64,000 nt of DNA, from positions 372,001 through 436,000 of the forward strand of contig CAWDOA010000016.1 of assembly GCA_963803875.1 (NCBI GenBank), written 5' to 3'. Each line of letters begins with the position of its first letter. The first letter of the stretch is position 1. The translations under genes and the position numbers were made by a program. The DNA is from JABDIY01 sp963803875. Its GTDB lineage: Bacteria; Actinomycetota; Acidimicrobiia; Acidimicrobiales; SZUA-35. Positions 27,753 to 37,017 of this stretch are shown in pieces. The notes below the pieces were generated by a model. That model did not search any database. It saw only the letters and a program-made list of their open reading frames with translations, and was not told where the DNA came from.

Positions 27753-28384
27753 CCGACGTTTCGCTTTATCAGCCTCTCACCGACGACGCACCTGCACCCG
27801 AAGCCGCCCGGCCTCGTTTGCTGGTGATCGGTACAGCCTTTGCAAGCGCAGCGGTCTTCATGGGTTTCCTCGGCATGATCGGCCTCTACATCGGTTACCG
27901 CCAGGACGTCATTGCTACCGGAGAAACATGGCTCCCCTCAGGTGTGGTCATCCCGCTCACCCAGCCCAACATGATGCTCGCCACCTGGAGCCTTTCGGGA
28001 GCGGTTCTGGTGTGGGCCCTCGTTTCGATGCGCAACGATGATCGAGCGAACACCTATATCGCACTCGGGTTCATCATGATCCTCGGATTTGCCTACATCG
28101 CCCAGACGGGATACCTGTTGTCGATAATGGAGATGCCGCTCTACCCCACCGGAGGCGAAACTCTCGACGCACTGAATCGCCCCCCGCTGTTCTACGGAAT
28201 CATCGGCTCTCACATTGTGATGACCTTGGCGGGTATGGCGTATCTGGCTGTCATGGGGCTTCGAACCCTCGGCGGCGAGTACAACGCCAAAGACCTCGAA
28301 GGTCTGTATGGGGCCGCCTTCTTCTGGTTCACTATTTACGCGGCGTACCTCCTGATGTGGTACGTCATCTACATCACCAAGTGA
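27749..28384 (+). CDS. Cytochrome oxidase subunit III paralogue
   Basis: 211 residues, five or six helices, related to CoxC (N-terminal RLLVIGTAFASAAVFMGF, later IIGSHIVMTLAGMAYLAVMG and FFWFTIYAAYLLMWYVIYI). It differs from the canonical CoxC at 32620-33384. The conserved Glu of GSECLLF is absent, and HFVDIVWVLIF is replaced by FWFTIYAAYLLMW. ATG overlaps the stop of the ligand-less Cox1 gene, so the two are probably made in fixed ratio and may form a complex. Confidence 0.78.
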   Translation: MTDVSLYQPLTDDAPAPEAARPRLLVIGTAFASAAVFMGFLGMIGLYIGYRQDVIATGETWLPSGVVIPLTQPNMMLATWSLSGAVLVWALVSMRNDDRANTYIALGFIMILGFAYIAQTGYLLSIMEMPLYPTGGETLDALNRPPLFYGIIGSHIVMTLAGMAYLAVMGLRTLGGEYNAKDLEGLYGAAFFWFTIYAAYLLMWYVIYITK

Positions 28385-28393
28385 GGGTCTGAC

Positions 28394-29200
28394 ATGTTCA
28401 CCTGGGGTCCCAAATATCTGATTGCTCTGTCGATCACGGCCTGGCTGTCGGCACTCGCCTACGGCCTGATCACCGGCGGGGATATCGTCGGCGTCCTGTC
28501 CTACGGGTTCAAAGGAGGGGTCGGAGACCACCTGGGGTATTCGCTGCTCAACGGCGTATTCGGCGTCACCGCAGTGCTGTCCGGGGTGTTGTTCGTCACC
28601 CGCGACGGGGAGGCCGAGACCCTGGCCCGTCTGGCCGGGACCGACGTGGTACCTCAGGTCACGCCTCCTCATCGGGCCTCGTACTGGGGCGCTCTCAGCG
28701 CAGCCGGCGTCGCCTGCCTCATGCTGGGGGTCGCCATATCCGGCGTCTTCTTGTACCTCGGACTGGCGATCTTGTTCGCGGCCGGGGTCGAGTGGCTGGC
28801 CCTGGCATGGTCCGATCGGGCAACCGGCGACCCTGAAACCAACGCGTTGGTCAAAGATCGGATCCTGGGTCCCATCGAGGTGCCGATGCTCGGTGCCCTT
28901 GCGATCGCCTCCATGATGATCGGCGTGTCGCGGGTCTTCCTGGCCGTTTCCAAGACCGGAGCGGTGGTGGCCGGCTCGATCTTCACGATCATGGTCTTTG
29001 GAACCGCTGTGCTTCTGGCGCAAACCGACGCACCGCGGCGCTTCATCTCCGCTGCCGTTGCAGGGCTTGCTGTGCTTGTGATCGGCGGAGGGGTTGTCGG
29101 CGCTATCGCTGGCGAGCGTGATTTCCACCATCACGGCGACGAGGAAGACCATTCCGAAGACGGAGAGTCGACCGAAGAGGGATTGTTGATCAATGAGTGA
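28394..29200 (+). CDS. Multi-helix membrane protein with acidic His-rich tail, CtaF-like
   Basis: 268 residues with about seven hydrophobic helices. The first part (LSALAYGLITGG, then PHRASYWGALSAAGVACL) loosely recalls the actinobacterial oxidase subunit IV (CtaF); a central EWLALAWSDRATGDPETNALV is distinctive. The tail RDFHHHGDEEDHSEDGESTEE could bind copper or zinc. Nine bp after the CoxC paralogue and upstream of coxB, so part of the same operon. Subunit or assembly factor of the oxidase is an inference from context. Confidence 0.65.
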   Translation: MFTWGPKYLIALSITAWLSALAYGLITGGDIVGVLSYGFKGGVGDHLGYSLLNGVFGVTAVLSGVLFVTRDGEAETLARLAGTDVVPQVTPPHRASYWGALSAAGVACLMLGVAISGVFLYLGLAILFAAGVEWLALAWSDRATGDPETNALVKDRILGPIEVPMLGALAIASMMIGVSRVFLAVSKTGAVVAGSIFTIMVFGTAVLLAQTDAPRRFISAAVAGLAVLVIGGGVVGAIAGERDFHHHGDEEDHSEDGESTEEGLLINE

Positions 29201-29249
29201 GAACAACGCCGTCGCGAGTTGTATCCGACCCGAAATCGAGAGATCATGA
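29193..29249 (+). CDS. Possible 18-aa coupling peptide ahead of coxB
   Basis: ATG overlaps the preceding stop, and the TGA stop (29247-29249) overlaps the coxB ATG in an ATGA. It reads MSENNAVASCIRPEIERS. It could couple translation, or be the true coxB N-terminus if the sequence has an indel here. Low confidence. Confidence 0.3.
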   Translation: MSENNAVASCIRPEIERS

Positions 29250-30647
29250 CGCTTGTGAAATCCCGCACAATCTCCAGAACGGTCGTGTCGACTCGCACTG
29301 GACTCACGCTCCTGGCCGCGCTTGTCCTGGCAGCCTGCGCCGATGAGGAAAAGCCACTCAACACCTTCGAGCCCGAGGGTCCTCGAGCCGAGATGATCGA
29401 TGATCTCATGCGGCCCATCTGGTGGATCGCCGGAGCCATCGGCGTGGCAGTTGTGGGTGGTGGGATTGTCCTTGCAATCAAGAACCGGGTGAAGCCCGAG
29501 GACTTCGATCCCGACGATCTTCCCGAGCAGGTACACGGCAACCCAACCCTCGAATGGGGCTGGACGGCGGCTCCCGCCGTTCTGCTGGCGGTCATCTCTG
29601 TCTTCACGGTGTTCGCAATCTGGGACCTCGAGGAGCGCAACGAACCCGGCGGTGGGTCTGGCGTGTGGAGACGGCGAGCTCGACGTCATGGTCATCGGCC
29701 AGCAATGGTGGTGGGAATACCGCTACGACATCGACTGTGACGGCTTCCTCGAAGACGTCGACGGTGACGGATTCGAGAACTCCACGGATCTGTGGGATGA
29801 CGACGACGCCGAGTGGCCCCTGGAGATCGTCCTCGACGACGACGACGTGTCAGTGGCCAACGAGCTGGTGATTCCGGCCGGCCAGCAGATCGACCTCACC
29901 ATCACCTCCCGCGACGTGATCCACAGCTTCTGGATTCCTCGGCTCAACGGCAAGCGAGACGCCGTGCCGGGCCGGCTCCACAACTGGAACTTCACCGCCG
30001 ACGAACCGGGTGAATACACCGGCTGGTGCACCGAATACTGCGGCCTGTCCCATGCCCGCATGCGGATGAACACCATCGCGCTTCCCCAGGACCAGTTCGA
30101 TGAGTGGATTGCCAACCAGAGCACCACTGCTGATGTTCCGACTGAGGGTTCAGAAGCAGCCGCAGGTCGGGAATTGTTCCAACAGCAGTGCGCCAGCTGC
30201 CACATCATCTGGGAAGAGGGAATCGGCCAGGATCCGCTCTACACCGGTGAACGGAACGAGGGCAATGCAGAACGACAGGGCCGTGACTTCGAGGCGGCAC
30301 TCGCCGCGAAGGCCGCTCCCAACCTCACCCACTTCGCTACTCGTTCGGTAATGGCGGGAGCGATCTACAGCACCTATGTCGGGCTCGACGCCAACGACAA
30401 CGACCTGAGCCAGGGTCAGCCCAACGAGCGGTACCTCGCCGAATACAACGATCTGGCCGACTTCATCGAGGAGGGCGACGAACTCGATGAGTTGCGTTGG
30501 AATCGGGCCCAGCTCAAACGCTGGATTCGGAACGCCCCCGACCAGAAGGAAATGGCACCCGATGATCTACGCGGCATGCCGGCTTTCCCCGGGCTCACCG
30601 ACGACGATCTCGACAACCTCATCGCCTACCTCGCCACACTCGATTAG
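29246..30647 (+). CDS. coxB: Cytochrome c oxidase subunit II with fused cytochrome c (caa3 type), one apparent frameshift
   Basis: Lipoprotein signal (LLAALVLAACADEE) and two transmembrane helices precede the periplasmic cupredoxin domain with the CuA site WCTEYCGLSHARM. A C-terminal cytochrome c domain follows (CASCHII haem motif), making this a caa3-type oxidase. The frame changes by +1 between about 29650 and 29675, just before GELDVMVIGQQWWWEYRYD; upstream and downstream parts are otherwise complete. Probably a sequence insertion, since the downstream coxA is intact. Confidence 0.92.
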
Positions 30648-30659
30648 GAGTCTCCGAAC

Positions 30660-32627
30660 ATGGCAATCATCGAAGAACCACTAGCACTGCCATCGGGCGA
30701 GGGGCCTGAGAAGGCGGCCAACCCGCTCGGCGCGTTCTCCCGACCCCGCCAGCCCACCGGGCTGAAGAACTGGTTGACCACTGTTGACCACAAGAAGATC
30801 GGAATCATGTACGGCTCCGCCGCGATGTTCTTCTTGCTGTGGGGCGGTGTACCGGCCTTGCTGATACGCCTTCAGCTGGCCCGCCCCAACAGCGGCCTGC
30901 TGTCTGGCGATGCCTACAACCAGATCTTCACCATGCACGGCACGGTCATGATCTTCCTGGTCGTGATGCCGATCGGTGCGGCGTTTGCCAACTATCTCCT
31001 ACCGCTCCAGATCGGGGCTCGAGACGTGGCTTTCCCCCGCATCAACGCTTTCAGCTTCTGGGTGTTCTTGGCCGGCGGTCTCATGTTGAACACCAGCTGG
31101 TTCCTGGGTGGCGCTCCAGACGGTGGTTGGTTCAACTATGCCCCCAACAATGGCCTGGTCTACAGCCCCGGCCCCGGTATCGACTTCTGGAATGTCGGTC
31201 TGATCATCGTCGGATTCGGCTCACTCACTGGCGCCATCAACCTGATCACCACCGTTCTCAACATGCGAGCCCCGGGAATGACCTGGATGCGGTTGCCGGT
31301 CTTCACCTGGATGACTCTGGTCACCCAGTTCCTCCTCTTGTTTGCCATCCCGGTGATCACGGTGGCTCAGCTACTGCTCCTTTTCGATCGCAGGTTCGAC
31401 GGAAACTTCTTCAACGTGCAACAGGGTGCCGATCCGCTCCTGTGGCAGCATCTGTTCTGGATCTTCGGTCACCCCGAGGTGTACCTGATGATCCTCCCGG
31501 CGTTCGGCATCGTGTCCGAGGTCATCCCAGCGTTCGCTCGCAAGCCGATCTTCGGGTACCCCTTCATGGTGTTCTCCGGTATCGCCATCGGCTTCATGGG
31601 CTGGGGCGTGTGGGCCCACCACATGTTCGTGTCCGGCATGGGGCCGCTGTCTGTAACCGCGTTCTCGGTGGCAACAATGTTCATCGCCGTTCCCACCGGG
31701 GTGAAGATTCTCAACTGGCTCGCCACTCTTTGGGGCGGCAAGCTGATCCTCAACACAGCAATGTTGTTCTCGATCGGTCTGGTCACCCAGTTCACGCTGG
31801 GCGGATTGTCCGGCGTCACCCATGCAATCGCCCCCGCCGACACCCAGCAGACCGACACCTACTACATCGTGGCTCACTTCCACTATGTGCTGTTCGGTGG
31901 TGCGCTGTTCGGGTTCTACAGCGGTCTGTACTTCTGGTTCCCCAAGGCCTTTGGCTACAAGCTGAATGAGAAAATCGGGAAGTGGAACTTCTGGTCGATG
32001 GTGTTGGGTTTCAACCTGACCTTCGGTCCGATGCACATCCTGGGTCTTCAGGGGATGCCTCGTCGTATGCAGACCTACGATGCTTCGCAAGGTTTCAACA
32101 CCTGGAACATGTGGGCAACCATCGGGTCGTTCATCCTGGCCTTTGCCACCCTGTCCATCTTGTACAACATGCTGTACAGCTACAGCGGCTGGCGTCGGTC
32201 CGGCCGACCCGATGTGGGTCCTGATCCCTGGGACGCCCGGTCGATCGAATGGAGCATCCAGTCGCCCGTACCCGAGCACAACTTCGACGTGACCCCAACC
32301 GTCACAAGCCTCGACGACTTCTGGCACCGCAAGTATCAAGAGGATGACGCTGGCAACGTCCGCCGCGTCGCCACCGGTAAAGAACTGGCCCAACCCGGCA
32401 ACGGGAAGGGCGTTCATCTGCCGGCGCCGTCGTACTGGCCGATCGTCCTGGCGTTCTCACTGCCGGTTGTCGGCTACGGGCTCATCTTCAGCTTGTGGTT
32501 GTGCATCCCCGGTATGGCACTGGTGCTTGCCGCCATGTACGGCTGGAGTATGGAACCCGCCGATGACCTCGACGACGATGGGCATCATGATGAACCCGAA
32601 ACTGAATTGGTAGGTGCGAATGTCTGA
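30660..32627 (+). CDS. coxA: Cytochrome c oxidase subunit I
   Basis: Catalytic haem-copper subunit (haem a, haem a3-CuB), 655 residues. All ligands are present: MHGTVMIF (haem a), GHPEVYLMILPAFG (CuB His plus cross-linked Tyr), WAHHMFVSGM (CuB His pair) and VAHFHYVLFGG (haem a3 and a). The Glu of HPEV fits the A-type D-channel. About 12 bp after coxB; its stop overlaps coxC. Confidence 0.97.
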   Translation: MAIIEEPLALPSGEGPEKAANPLGAFSRPRQPTGLKNWLTTVDHKKIGIMYGSAAMFFLLWGGVPALLIRLQLARPNSGLLSGDAYNQIFTMHGTVMIFLVVMPIGAAFANYLLPLQIGARDVAFPRINAFSFWVFLAGGLMLNTSWFLGGAPDGGWFNYAPNNGLVYSPGPGIDFWNVGLIIVGFGSLTGAINLITTVLNMRAPGMTWMRLPVFTWMTLVTQFLLLFAIPVITVAQLLLLFDRRFDGNFFNVQQGADPLLWQHLFWIFGHPEVYLMILPAFGIVSEVIPAFARKPIFGYPFMVFSGIAIGFMGWGVWAHHMFVSGMGPLSVTAFSVATMFIAVPTGVKILNWLATLWGGKLILNTAMLFSIGLVTQFTLGGLSGVTHAIAPADTQQTDTYYIVAHFHYVLFGGALFGFYSGLYFWFPKAFGYKLNEKIGKWNFWSMVLGFNLTFGPMHILGLQGMPRRMQTYDASQGFNTWNMWATIGSFILAFATLSILYNMLYSYSGWRRSGRPDVGPDPWDARSIEWSIQSPVPEHNFDVTPTVTSLDDFWHRKYQEDDAGNVRRVATGKELAQPGNGKGVHLPAPSYWPIVLAFSLPVVGYGLIFSLWLCIPGMALVLAAMYGWSMEPADDLDDDGHHDEPETELVGANV

Positions 32628-33384
32628 CACCGACATCACCGTCGACGAAATCGTTGCTGCGGGCGCCGATGGTGCCGCAGCGATCGATGACGCCGCTACA
32701 GATCATGCCGACCTGCCCGGTCACGGCGGTCACGAGGAGCACTACACCAGCCTCGGATTGAGCAACATGAAACTGGCCATGTGGCTGTTCTTGGGCTCGG
32801 AATGCCTGCTGTTCGGAGCGCTCATCTCCACCTACCTGCTCAGCAAGACCCGCTTCATCATCGAACTCACGGCTGGAAACCCCGATGTGATCGCCGGGAT
32901 CAGCGACGGCGAGAACGGTGAACTCGTCGCCGAAATGATCGAAACCGCTTCGGTCGAACCGATCTTCGACATCCCGTTCACCTCGCTGAGTTCGTTCATC
33001 CTTCTGATGAGTTCGCTCACCATGGTGTTGAGCCACAAGGCGGTGAGTGACGGCAACTACAAGAACCTCCGGATCTGGCTGAGCACCACCATGCTGCTGG
33101 GTGCCACGTTCATGGCCGGCCAGGTGTACGAGTTCACCGCGTTCTATCGCGAAGGCCTCACCTACGACGGAACAGTGTTCGGTACGGCGTTCTTCACCCT
33201 CACCGGATTCCACGGTGCGCACGTCACCGGTGGCTTGATCATGCTCGGCTCGCTCATCTTCTTGAGTTTCAAGGGGAAGATGCAAAAGGACCGGGCCGAG
33301 ACCGTGGAGCTTGTCGGGCTCTATTGGCACTTTGTCGATATCGTTTGGGTGCTGATTTTCACGATCGTGTACCTGATTCCGTAA
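32620..33384 (+). CDS. coxC: Cytochrome c oxidase subunit III
   Basis: About 254 residues. A His/Asp-rich N-terminal leader is followed by seven helices with LGSECLLFGALISTYL (conserved Glu), TGFHGAHVTGGLIML and YWHFVDIVWVLIFTIVYL. ATG 32620 overlaps the coxA stop (ATGTCTGA). Canonical, in contrast to the paralogue at 27749. Confidence 0.94.
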   Translation: MSDTDITVDEIVAAGADGAAAIDDAATDHADLPGHGGHEEHYTSLGLSNMKLAMWLFLGSECLLFGALISTYLLSKTRFIIELTAGNPDVIAGISDGENGELVAEMIETASVEPIFDIPFTSLSSFILLMSSLTMVLSHKAVSDGNYKNLRIWLSTTMLLGATFMAGQVYEFTAFYREGLTYDGTVFGTAFFTLTGFHGAHVTGGLIMLGSLIFLSFKGKMQKDRAETVELVGLYWHFVDIVWVLIFTIVYLIP

Positions 33385-33394
33385 GGAGCAACTG

Positions 33395-33733
33395 ATGGCA
33401 ACCGCAACCACCGATCACGCTGTCGAGTCCCACGACGACCACGAACATCATCCGACCGCCCGTACCTACTGGATCACGTTCGTGATGCTCGCGGTCCTCA
33501 CCGCCATCGAGGTTGCGTGGTCATACCTCGGGCTCGAAGGTTTTGTTCTCGTAGCACCACTGTTGATCATGATGGCGATCAAGTTCGCCATCGTCGGCGG
33601 GGTCTTCATGCATCTTCAGACCGATTTCAAGGTCCTCAACGGATACTGGTTCACGTTGGCGTTCGGCATCGCCATAACGCTGGCCCTCGCCGTGTACATC
33701 GCCGTCTTTGCGGCCTTCAGATTCGATATCTAG
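33395..33733 (+). CDS. Cytochrome c oxidase subunit IV
   Basis: 112 residues, three helices, His-rich N-terminus (SHDDHEHHPTARTYWITFVM), characteristic AIKFAIVGGVFMHLQTDFK and a terminal hydrophobic helix. CyoD/Cox4-type small subunit assisting oxidase assembly. Ten bp after coxC, GGAGCAACTG upstream. Confidence 0.88.
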   Translation: MATATTDHAVESHDDHEHHPTARTYWITFVMLAVLTAIEVAWSYLGLEGFVLVAPLLIMMAIKFAIVGGVFMHLQTDFKVLNGYWFTLAFGIAITLALAVYIAVFAAFRFDI

Positions 33734-33767
33734 CACCGTTGTCGTCGGCGTAGAGGGAGGTCTTCCG

Positions 33768-34664
33768 ATGGATTTGGGCGGCACAGTGCCCTACGTATTC
33801 CACGGCGAGGTGTGGGCTCTCATTGCGGGAGCTCTTGCGCTGGGCTGGTATGGAGTCAGAATCATCCAGCCCCGGGCGATAGCTCTGGGATACCCGGCGA
33901 TCACCCGCAAGCAGAAGACGCTCTATCTCACCGCGGTGGCGACGATGTGGGTGATGTCGGACTACCCGATTCACGACGTGGCCGAACAGTATCTGTACGT
34001 GGTGCACATGGTGCAGCACATGTTCATGAGCATGATCATCCCCGGGTTGTTCGTGCTCTCGATGCCGCGTTGGTTGCTCGAGCTTGTGATCCCCCAAGAC
34101 AGCACCTCGTGGAGGTTGCTCCGCAAGTTCACCCGGCCGGTGTGGGGTCTCTTCATCTTCAATGCACTCACGATCACGTTGCACTTCCCGATCACGGTCC
34201 AGATTTCCGCTGACTCTGGAGCGGTCCATTTCCTGCTACACGTCATGGTGTTCAGTGCCGGTCTGCTGATGTGGATGCCGGTGATCGGACCGATCGAGGA
34301 GTGGCACATCGCACCGCTCGGCAAATGCCTGTACCTGTTCGGGATGTCGATCGTGCCCACCATCCCCAGCGGTTTCCTCGTGTTCGCAGAGGGTATTGTG
34401 TATGACCACTACGTCGACGCTCCGTTCCGCATTTGGGGGCTCAGTGCGCTGACCGATCAGACCGCCGCCGGTCTTGTGATGAAGCTGGGTGGAGGATTCC
34501 TGCTGTGGGCAATCATCGTCGTGATCTTCTCGCGCTGGGTATCGGCGGAAAGCCGCAAGGACGAGGCTGAGCGTCGAGCCCGACGAGAGGCGGCCGCGGA
34601 GCCGCTCACGTACCAAACAGTGGCTCAAGAATTCGCCAGAAGCTCGGCCCCAACCGAGACCTAG
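33768..34664 (+). CDS. ctaG: Copper-dependent oxidase assembly protein CtaG
   Basis: 298-residue multi-helix membrane protein of the caa3-CtaG family, thought to deliver copper to CuB. Conserved His/Met-rich helices include HMVQHMFMSMIIPGLFVLSMP, LHFLLHVMVFSAGLLMWMPV-like text and IVPTIPSGFLVF. Start at ATG 33768 because GAGGGAGG lies 7 nt upstream. It closes the oxidase operon; the acidic/basic tail is cytoplasmic. Confidence 0.9.
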   Translation: MDLGGTVPYVFHGEVWALIAGALALGWYGVRIIQPRAIALGYPAITRKQKTLYLTAVATMWVMSDYPIHDVAEQYLYVVHMVQHMFMSMIIPGLFVLSMPRWLLELVIPQDSTSWRLLRKFTRPVWGLFIFNALTITLHFPITVQISADSGAVHFLLHVMVFSAGLLMWMPVIGPIEEWHIAPLGKCLYLFGMSIVPTIPSGFLVFAEGIVYDHYVDAPFRIWGLSALTDQTAAGLVMKLGGGFLLWAIIVVIFSRWVSAESRKDEAERRARREAAAEPLTYQTVAQEFARSSAPTET

Positions 34665-34675
34665 CGAGTTTTCGG

Positions 34676-35305
34676 TCAGGGAGCGAGACGACGACGGGTC
34701 CAGCCGTCGTCGGTTCGCAGATACCGGATCCGGTCATGGAGTCGGTTGGGGCGTCCCTGCCAAAACTCCACCTCGTGCGGAACGATTCGGTAACCGCCCC
34801 AATGCGGCGGCCGGGGAACAGTGTTGCCAAACCGCTCGGAGAACTGGTCGAATCGGCGCATCAGGACCTCCCGGGATTCGATCTCGGAGGATTGCTCGCT
34901 GGTCCATGCGCCGAGCTGGGCGTCTCGGGGACGAAGACCGAAATACGCGTCGGAGTCCGCACCATCGACCTTGGCAGCCTGGCCCAGGAATGTCACTTGC
35001 CGTTGCAGCGCCAGCCACACAAATGTTGCTGAAACCGGACCGGCGTCACCCAGTGCGGCTCCCTTTTGGCTGGTGTAGTTGGTGTAGAAATCGATTCCGT
35101 CGGGCGCGACACCTTTGGCCAGGATCGCGCGGGTTCGAGGTTGCCCGTTCTCCACCGTGGCCAGCACCATCGCATTCGGCTCATCGAGCTTGGCTGCCAC
35201 CGCATCGTCGAGCCATTGCCTCCACTGTTTCAGTGGATCGTCATGAAGCGCTTCCTCGTCGATTCCATGCTCGCTGTAGTCGAGGCGCATCTTGGCCAGA
35301 TCCAT
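34676..35305 (-). CDS. pdxH: Pyridoxamine 5'-phosphate oxidase
   Basis: FMN enzyme making pyridoxal 5'-phosphate. About 209 residues; MRLDYSEHGIDEEAL, NAMVLATVENGQPRTRAILAKG, FYTNYTSQKGAAL, FGLRPRDAQLGAWTSEQSS and EFWQGRPNRLHDR with the terminal RRRLAP are all family hallmarks. ATG 35305 fits the usual N-terminus; GTG 35323 is possible. Convergent with ctaG, 11 bp apart. Confidence 0.93.
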   Translation of the reverse strand: MDLAKMRLDYSEHGIDEEALHDDPLKQWRQWLDDAVAAKLDEPNAMVLATVENGQPRTRAILAKGVAPDGIDFYTNYTSQKGAALGDAGPVSATFVWLALQRQVTFLGQAAKVDGADSDAYFGLRPRDAQLGAWTSEQSSEIESREVLMRRFDQFSERFGNTVPRPPHWGGYRIVPHEVEFWQGRPNRLHDRIRYLRTDDGWTRRRLAP

Positions 35306-35398
35306 GTCACCACTCTGCCCCACTTCTTCAGGAGGGTCACATCTGCTGGCATGGATGCAGGAGCGTCGACCTCGACCTCACGCCTATAGGTTGGCGGG

Positions 35399-36301
35399 GT
35401 GCCGGTTGTCGAAGTCAAGGATCTGAGCGTGCACTACGGATCCGAGATCGCCGTGGAAGGTGTCAACTTCGTAGTGGAGCAGGGAGAAACGGTTGCTCTG
35501 GTCGGCGCCAACGGGGCTGGGAAGTCATCCACGATCAACGCGCTGCTGGGAGTGATTCGGCCATCGTCGGGCTCGGCTCGGGTGCTGGGCGCCGACCCGC
35601 AAACCGACCGGGCTCGCATCGCCACCCGTTGGGGCGTGATGCCGCAATCGGGCGGGCTGCCGATGGGCCTCAGGGCAGGGGAGTGCGTTCAACTCTTCGC
35701 CGATCTGTACGGGCGAAGCGCTGAGGCTCCCAACGCCATCGCCGATTGTGGGCTGGCCGATGTGACCAGACGACGGTGGCGAAACCTGTCGGGTGGGCAG
35801 CAGCAACGACTGAGCCTCGCCATCGCTCTGGTGAGCGGGTCCGAGCTACTGGTTCTGGATGAGCCGACAGCGGCCCTCGACGTCGACGGTCAAGAACGTG
35901 TGGTGGAGCTTCTCCGCCAACGATCAGCCGAGGGAGGCACGGTTCTGTTCAGTACACATCGCTTTGACGAGGTTGAACAGGTTGCGGACCGGGTTGTGGT
36001 TCTCCACAATCGCACTGTGGTGTGTGATCAAACCGTGGTCGCCCTCACTGAATCGGCCCCCGAAATTCGTCTCCGGGGCCTTTCCCCCGCAGAGGCGGTG
36101 GCGATCAACCAAGCGATCGGAACAGCGTTCACCCCCGTTTCCAGCGGCGAAATCGTCTCGGCGCTGCCGGCCGGGTCGGACGCACACCAGCAGCTCAGTG
36201 CGGTCCTGCAATGGTGCGAATCGAACGGGATTGCCGCCACCGCTGCGTCGGTTGGGCGTCGGTCCATGGCCGATGCCTATCGGGAACTGATAGACCGGTG
36301 A
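35399..36301 (+). CDS. ABC transporter ATP-binding protein
   Basis: 300 residues. Walker A GANGAGKSS, Q-loop region GVMPQSGGLPMG, signature LSGGQQQRLSLAIAL, Walker B LLVLDEPTAALD and H-loop FSTHRFDE. The ~90-residue extension after the ATPase core is typical of drug/natural-product exporters (DrrA-like). GTG start. The stop overlaps the GTG start of the permease gene, so the two form a transporter; substrate unknown. Confidence 0.9.
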   Translation: MPVVEVKDLSVHYGSEIAVEGVNFVVEQGETVALVGANGAGKSSTINALLGVIRPSSGSARVLGADPQTDRARIATRWGVMPQSGGLPMGLRAGECVQLFADLYGRSAEAPNAIADCGLADVTRRRWRNLSGGQQQRLSLAIALVSGSELLVLDEPTAALDVDGQERVVELLRQRSAEGGTVLFSTHRFDEVEQVADRVVVLHNRTVVCDQTVVALTESAPEIRLRGLSPAEAVAINQAIGTAFTPVSSGEIVSALPAGSDAHQQLSAVLQWCESNGIAATAASVGRRSMADAYRELIDR

Positions 36302-37017
36302 GCCCGCCGATCTCTGTTCTCACCCGGTCCGAGCTGCGGGTCGCAGCCCGCGACGGTGAACAGTTGTTGCTCACCGCTGGGCTGCCGATCCTGCTCCTGG
36401 TGTTCTTCAGCCTTGTCGATGTACTCCCGACCGGGGAGATCGATGCCGTGGACTTCCTCGTCCCCGGCGTCTTGACGGTTGCGTTGCTCAGCAGTGGTTT
36501 CGTCAGGCTTGCGATCGCTCTCGGCTTCGATCGATCGTTCGGAGCGATCGGTCGGTATGCCGTGAGTCCGGTGCGGGTGGTGGACTTTCTCGGCTCGCGG
36601 GCACTGGCCGCAGCGGTGATCGCACTGGTACAGATCGTTGTCTTGTTTGCAGTAGGGGCTGGACTCGGGTGGCGGCCATCGTTGCATCCAGCATTTCCGA
36701 TCGTGGTGATCTTGGCTCTCGTCGCATTCTTCGGGCTCGGCCTCACGCTGGGTTCGGTGACCGATGGGCTTCGATCCCTGGCGCTGGCCAACACGCTCTA
36801 CATTGTTCTGCTCCTGCTCAGCGGTGTCGTCTTCGACCTCAACGAACTGCCTGGCTGGCTCGAGTCCAGCTCGCGGCTCCTCCCCACCACGGCCGCATCG
36901 GAACTTCTGCGAGAGACCACCGCCGGCGCATCGGGAGACGGATCGGCCTGGATCGTCCTTGGGTCATGGGCGGCTGTCAGCCCGGTCATGGCAGCGAGGA
37001 CGTTCCGATGGCGTTGA
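36298..37017 (+). CDS. ABC-2 type transporter permease
   Basis: 239 residues, about six helices (e.g. LLLTAGLPILLLVFFSLVDV, FGLGLTLGSVTDGLRSLALA, LYIVLLLLSGVVFDL). DrrB-like partner of the ATPase just upstream. GTG start overlaps that gene's stop. A hydrolase gene starts inside its 3' end, so all three are likely co-translated. Confidence 0.85.
   Translation: MSPPISVLTRSELRVAARDGEQLLLTAGLPILLLVFFSLVDVLPTGEIDAVDFLVPGVLTVALLSSGFVRLAIALGFDRSFGAIGRYAVSPVRVVDFLGSRALAAAVIALVQIVVLFAVGAGLGWRPSLHPAFPIVVILALVAFFGLGLTLGSVTDGLRSLALANTLYIVLLLLSGVVFDLNELPGWLESSSRLLPTTAASELLRETTAGASGDGSAWIVLGSWAAVSPVMAARTFRWR

Noticed and set aside
27938..29695. 585-codon minus-strand open frame
   Set aside because: Antisense to the CoxC paralogue, CtaF-like gene and coxB; composition is a GC-skew shadow with no recognisable domain.
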